Shown here: positions 62,093-64,000 of the stretch, one piece after another
Position numbering within the stretch: position 1 is the stretch's first letter
Layout of the letters: the number at the start of each line of letters is the position of its first letter
Assembly (NCBI RefSeq): GCF_019925205.1
Contig: NC_083561.1
Location: forward strand, 12,523,217 to 12,587,216
From: Metopolophium dirhodum
Lineage: Eukaryota > Arthropoda > Insecta > Hemiptera > Aphididae
Length of the DNA stretch: 64,000 nt
Reading direction: 5' to 3'
Made by a program: the position numbers and the translations under genes
The notes under the pieces: generated by a model
Told to the model about the DNA's origin: nothing
Seen by the model: the letters and a program-made list of their open reading frames with translations, nothing else
The model's database searches: none

Positions 62093-62223
62093 CCCATGCA
62101 AGCTCCGGAGATCCCATCAAAGAATCCTGATTTTTTCCCTCTGACGTTTTTACTAGATTCGGCTGACTATATTATAAAGTATATTCTCAATACCCAGTCG
62201 TTTATATATTATTGTAGTTGCAG
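62093..62223 (+). other. Possible 131-nt coding exon, unrecognised
   Basis: The segment is preceded by CCATTTCAG and followed by CAG|GTGAATG, usable splice sites. It is open in the frame that begins Pro-Met-Gln-Ala-Pro-Glu-Ile-Pro and ends after Tyr-Cys-Ser-Cys in phase 2. The composition is protein-like (PEIPSKNPDFFPLTFLLDSADY), but no family is recognised. The pyrimidine tract is weak. It could be chance. Confidence 0.2.
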
Positions 62224-62229
62224 GTGAAT

Positions 62230-64000
62230 GTACTAGTACTACTATATAGTTTCTTTTTAACTTTGATTTTTTACTGCTGTAACTGTTTTTAATTGTTGAT
62301 TATTATGATACAATGGCCCCGTTTACATTTATATAATCCATTATTCCAATTGTATATGCTGCTGCAGAAATATCGAGTGCATATATGTAGCATTTATGAT
62401 TTTTTACACGCGTATCTCATTATTGTTGACATTAAACACAGCTCTTAAAATTTAGCGCACTCGGGTAGAATATATTTACTCACAATTCGCGTATTGTATT
62501 TTATTTTCACGATCAATGGTTAAAAAACTCATACAATTTTTTTAAAAACATTTTTAAAAACGAGATCATTTTGTAAATTGCAATGTAAGTAATACAAAAA
62601 AAATATAATATATATACAACGTTTTTCGAGGATTTAAAATAATATGTACAAAACCTCTTCATTATTTGATTCCAAATGACAAAAAAAATAAAAGAAATAA
62701 AATATCAAATCCATTGTTTAGCATTTTGAGCTTTAAATCACGGTTTAATCATTTCTAAAGAAATTGTGTCTGCCACGAGTTATTACTTACATTTCTTTTT
62801 TTTCTTTTGTCGTTCTCTATAAACGTGAAAACCATGCGGCTTATGCTTGTAAAATATAATATATTATATAGGTAAGCACCTACATATTATTATATGAAGG
62901 CTGCGAAAGAGTCGCGCACAGGAGGTCTTTTTCAACAACACTTGGCGGTTGCAACACCCTTTTACAACAACAATAATTGGTCGTGGAATTCTTCTCCCCC
63001 TACTCCCCTCGTCAATTACACCTCTTTCGTTTCGGAATAATAATAATTGTTTATCCGGTGTAATTCGTTTCGGCGCTGCAGCAGAACGTTTTCCGACGGA
63101 CGTCTTCATCGCCGCCGCCGCGCGAGCGAGCAAAGGACGAACGGAGAAGAGTTTTTTTTGTTTGATTCCTTTTACATTTTCTCGTTCCGTAAATTGTACA
63201 CCACCGCGACTCGCGAACGCAGTAGCTGGGTAGCGTGTCAATCCAATGTTTCACGGTGTCCTCGGATGCGTACATTATTATAATATTATATACTTGTATA
63301 AATCGTGGTGTATACTGCCGTGTCGCGGCCTACGCACCGAAACGACTGGCGCGTGTAAGTATATTATAATATTACAGTATATATGTGTAATTATGTGCGT
63401 TGTGTGTGTCGTCTCGTAAATAAAGTTATTATGTCGCGCGCGAGAAATATCCGGTCGTCGTTTTATTCATATTTATTATAATATTATTCCTAATATTATG
63501 TAGATCGAGTAGTAGACCCGTCTTATTGGTTTTTTCCCCCCGTTATTATAATATTAATATAATATTATAATCACACGAAAACCTAGTGCAGCTCCAACTT
63601 TTAGATACACTTACGACGTTATGTCGTATTATGTCGTGCGTCAAACGGCTATTATATTATTATAGCGCTCGATTGAAATATACAGAAACTATACGTGTCG
63701 GTATGATGTTCTATATCGTAACATTTATCCCTTTTCGTTTATTTTTCTCGAGGATTTACTAATCAAAATACAAAATATGACTGGCGGAGGTCAAGTCTCG
63801 CGCACGTATCTAGTAACAGGTTTCGAGCGCAACGCAAATACGCCACGGCCAAGGAAAACATCGGTGATGATAATATTTTGTCGGACCGTCATGGCACACA
63901 ACTAGCTAGCTGGATATATGACGGTGCATTATTATTTCTAATGTACATTTTATTTTCTCTCTTCCCATTACGGACAAAGCGGCCGAGGCGGTCATGTTGG
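62230..64000. other. Gene-free stretch with CpG-rich end
   Basis: No gene is supported. 62,230-62,870 is A/T-rich. 62,880-63,260 is CpG-rich and open on both strands (94 and 125 codons), with no domain. The final 230 bases are mixed in composition, and a short frame from 63,778 is open for about 42 codons without supporting evidence. Confidence 0.5.

Noticed and set aside
62562..62573. GAGATCATTTTG, the 5' part of the bantam microRNA
   Set aside because: The remaining bases differ and the upstream sequence cannot form the pre-miRNA hairpin. It is probably a chance match.
63970..64000. GCGGCCGAGGCGGTC at the window end, tRNA A-box-like
   Set aside because: Too little sequence remains to show a B box or a stem.

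Overview
This window looks like an arthropod nuclear genome, most likely an aphid (Hemiptera: Aphididae). It is strongly A/T-rich, full of AATAATATTATTAT-type and GTACCTACCTA-type simple sequence, and has CpG-rich patches but no operons or bacterial ribosome binding sites. It carries eukaryotic splice sites, a tRNA-derived SINE, MITEs and an intron-containing transposase. The aphid call is an inference from sequence style, not from a marker gene.

Almost all of the 64 kb is intergenic or intronic. Most open frames of 60-150 codons lie in CpG-rich patches or run through microsatellites, and several strands and frames are open at once, so they are not credible genes. Two coding features stand out. 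The first is a first coding exon on the + strand at 45,956-46,112. It encodes a His-rich leader, a signal peptide and a phase-1 splice junction, and it lies in an exon whose acceptor is at 45,876. The second is an intact two-exon DDE transposase at 54,138-55,600. Its catalytic spacing is exactly D-82-E, which matches the Sailor (DD82E) group of the IS630-Tc1-mariner superfamily. Weaker candidates are a possible small secreted protein on the - strand near 8.3-8.5 kb and an eroded hAT-like transposase fragment near 37.3-37.5 kb.

Layout. 1-6 kb: A/T-rich noncoding sequence. 6.1-6.35 kb: tRNA-derived SINE. 8.3-8.5 kb: small ORF locus. 14.0 kb: a consensus zero-length (recursive) splice site, followed 172 nt later by a perfect splice donor. 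15.8 kb: long ACT microsatellite. 25.26-25.54 kb: CA-rich minisatellite with an exact 65-bp period. 31.1-31.4 kb: repeat-like - strand ORF. 33.0-33.4 kb: foldback MITE. 40.4-41.6 kb: CpG-rich, promoter-like zone. 45.9-46.1 kb: secreted-protein exon, whose splice donor is tandemly duplicated. 51.2-51.6 kb: a second CpG-rich zone ending in a strong donor. 54.1-55.7 kb: Sailor-like transposon. 56.39-56.53 kb: hAT MITE with a perfect 8-bp target duplication, followed by two back-to-back hairpins. 57-64 kb: noncoding with CpG-rich patches.

Working model (inference). A long + strand gene encoding a secreted or cell-surface protein crosses the window. Its coding start is at 45,956. Its upstream intron may extend past the recursive splice site at 14,011, or transcription may begin at the CpG-rich zone at 40.4-41.6 kb. 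Downstream coding exons were not identified, so the gene family is unknown.
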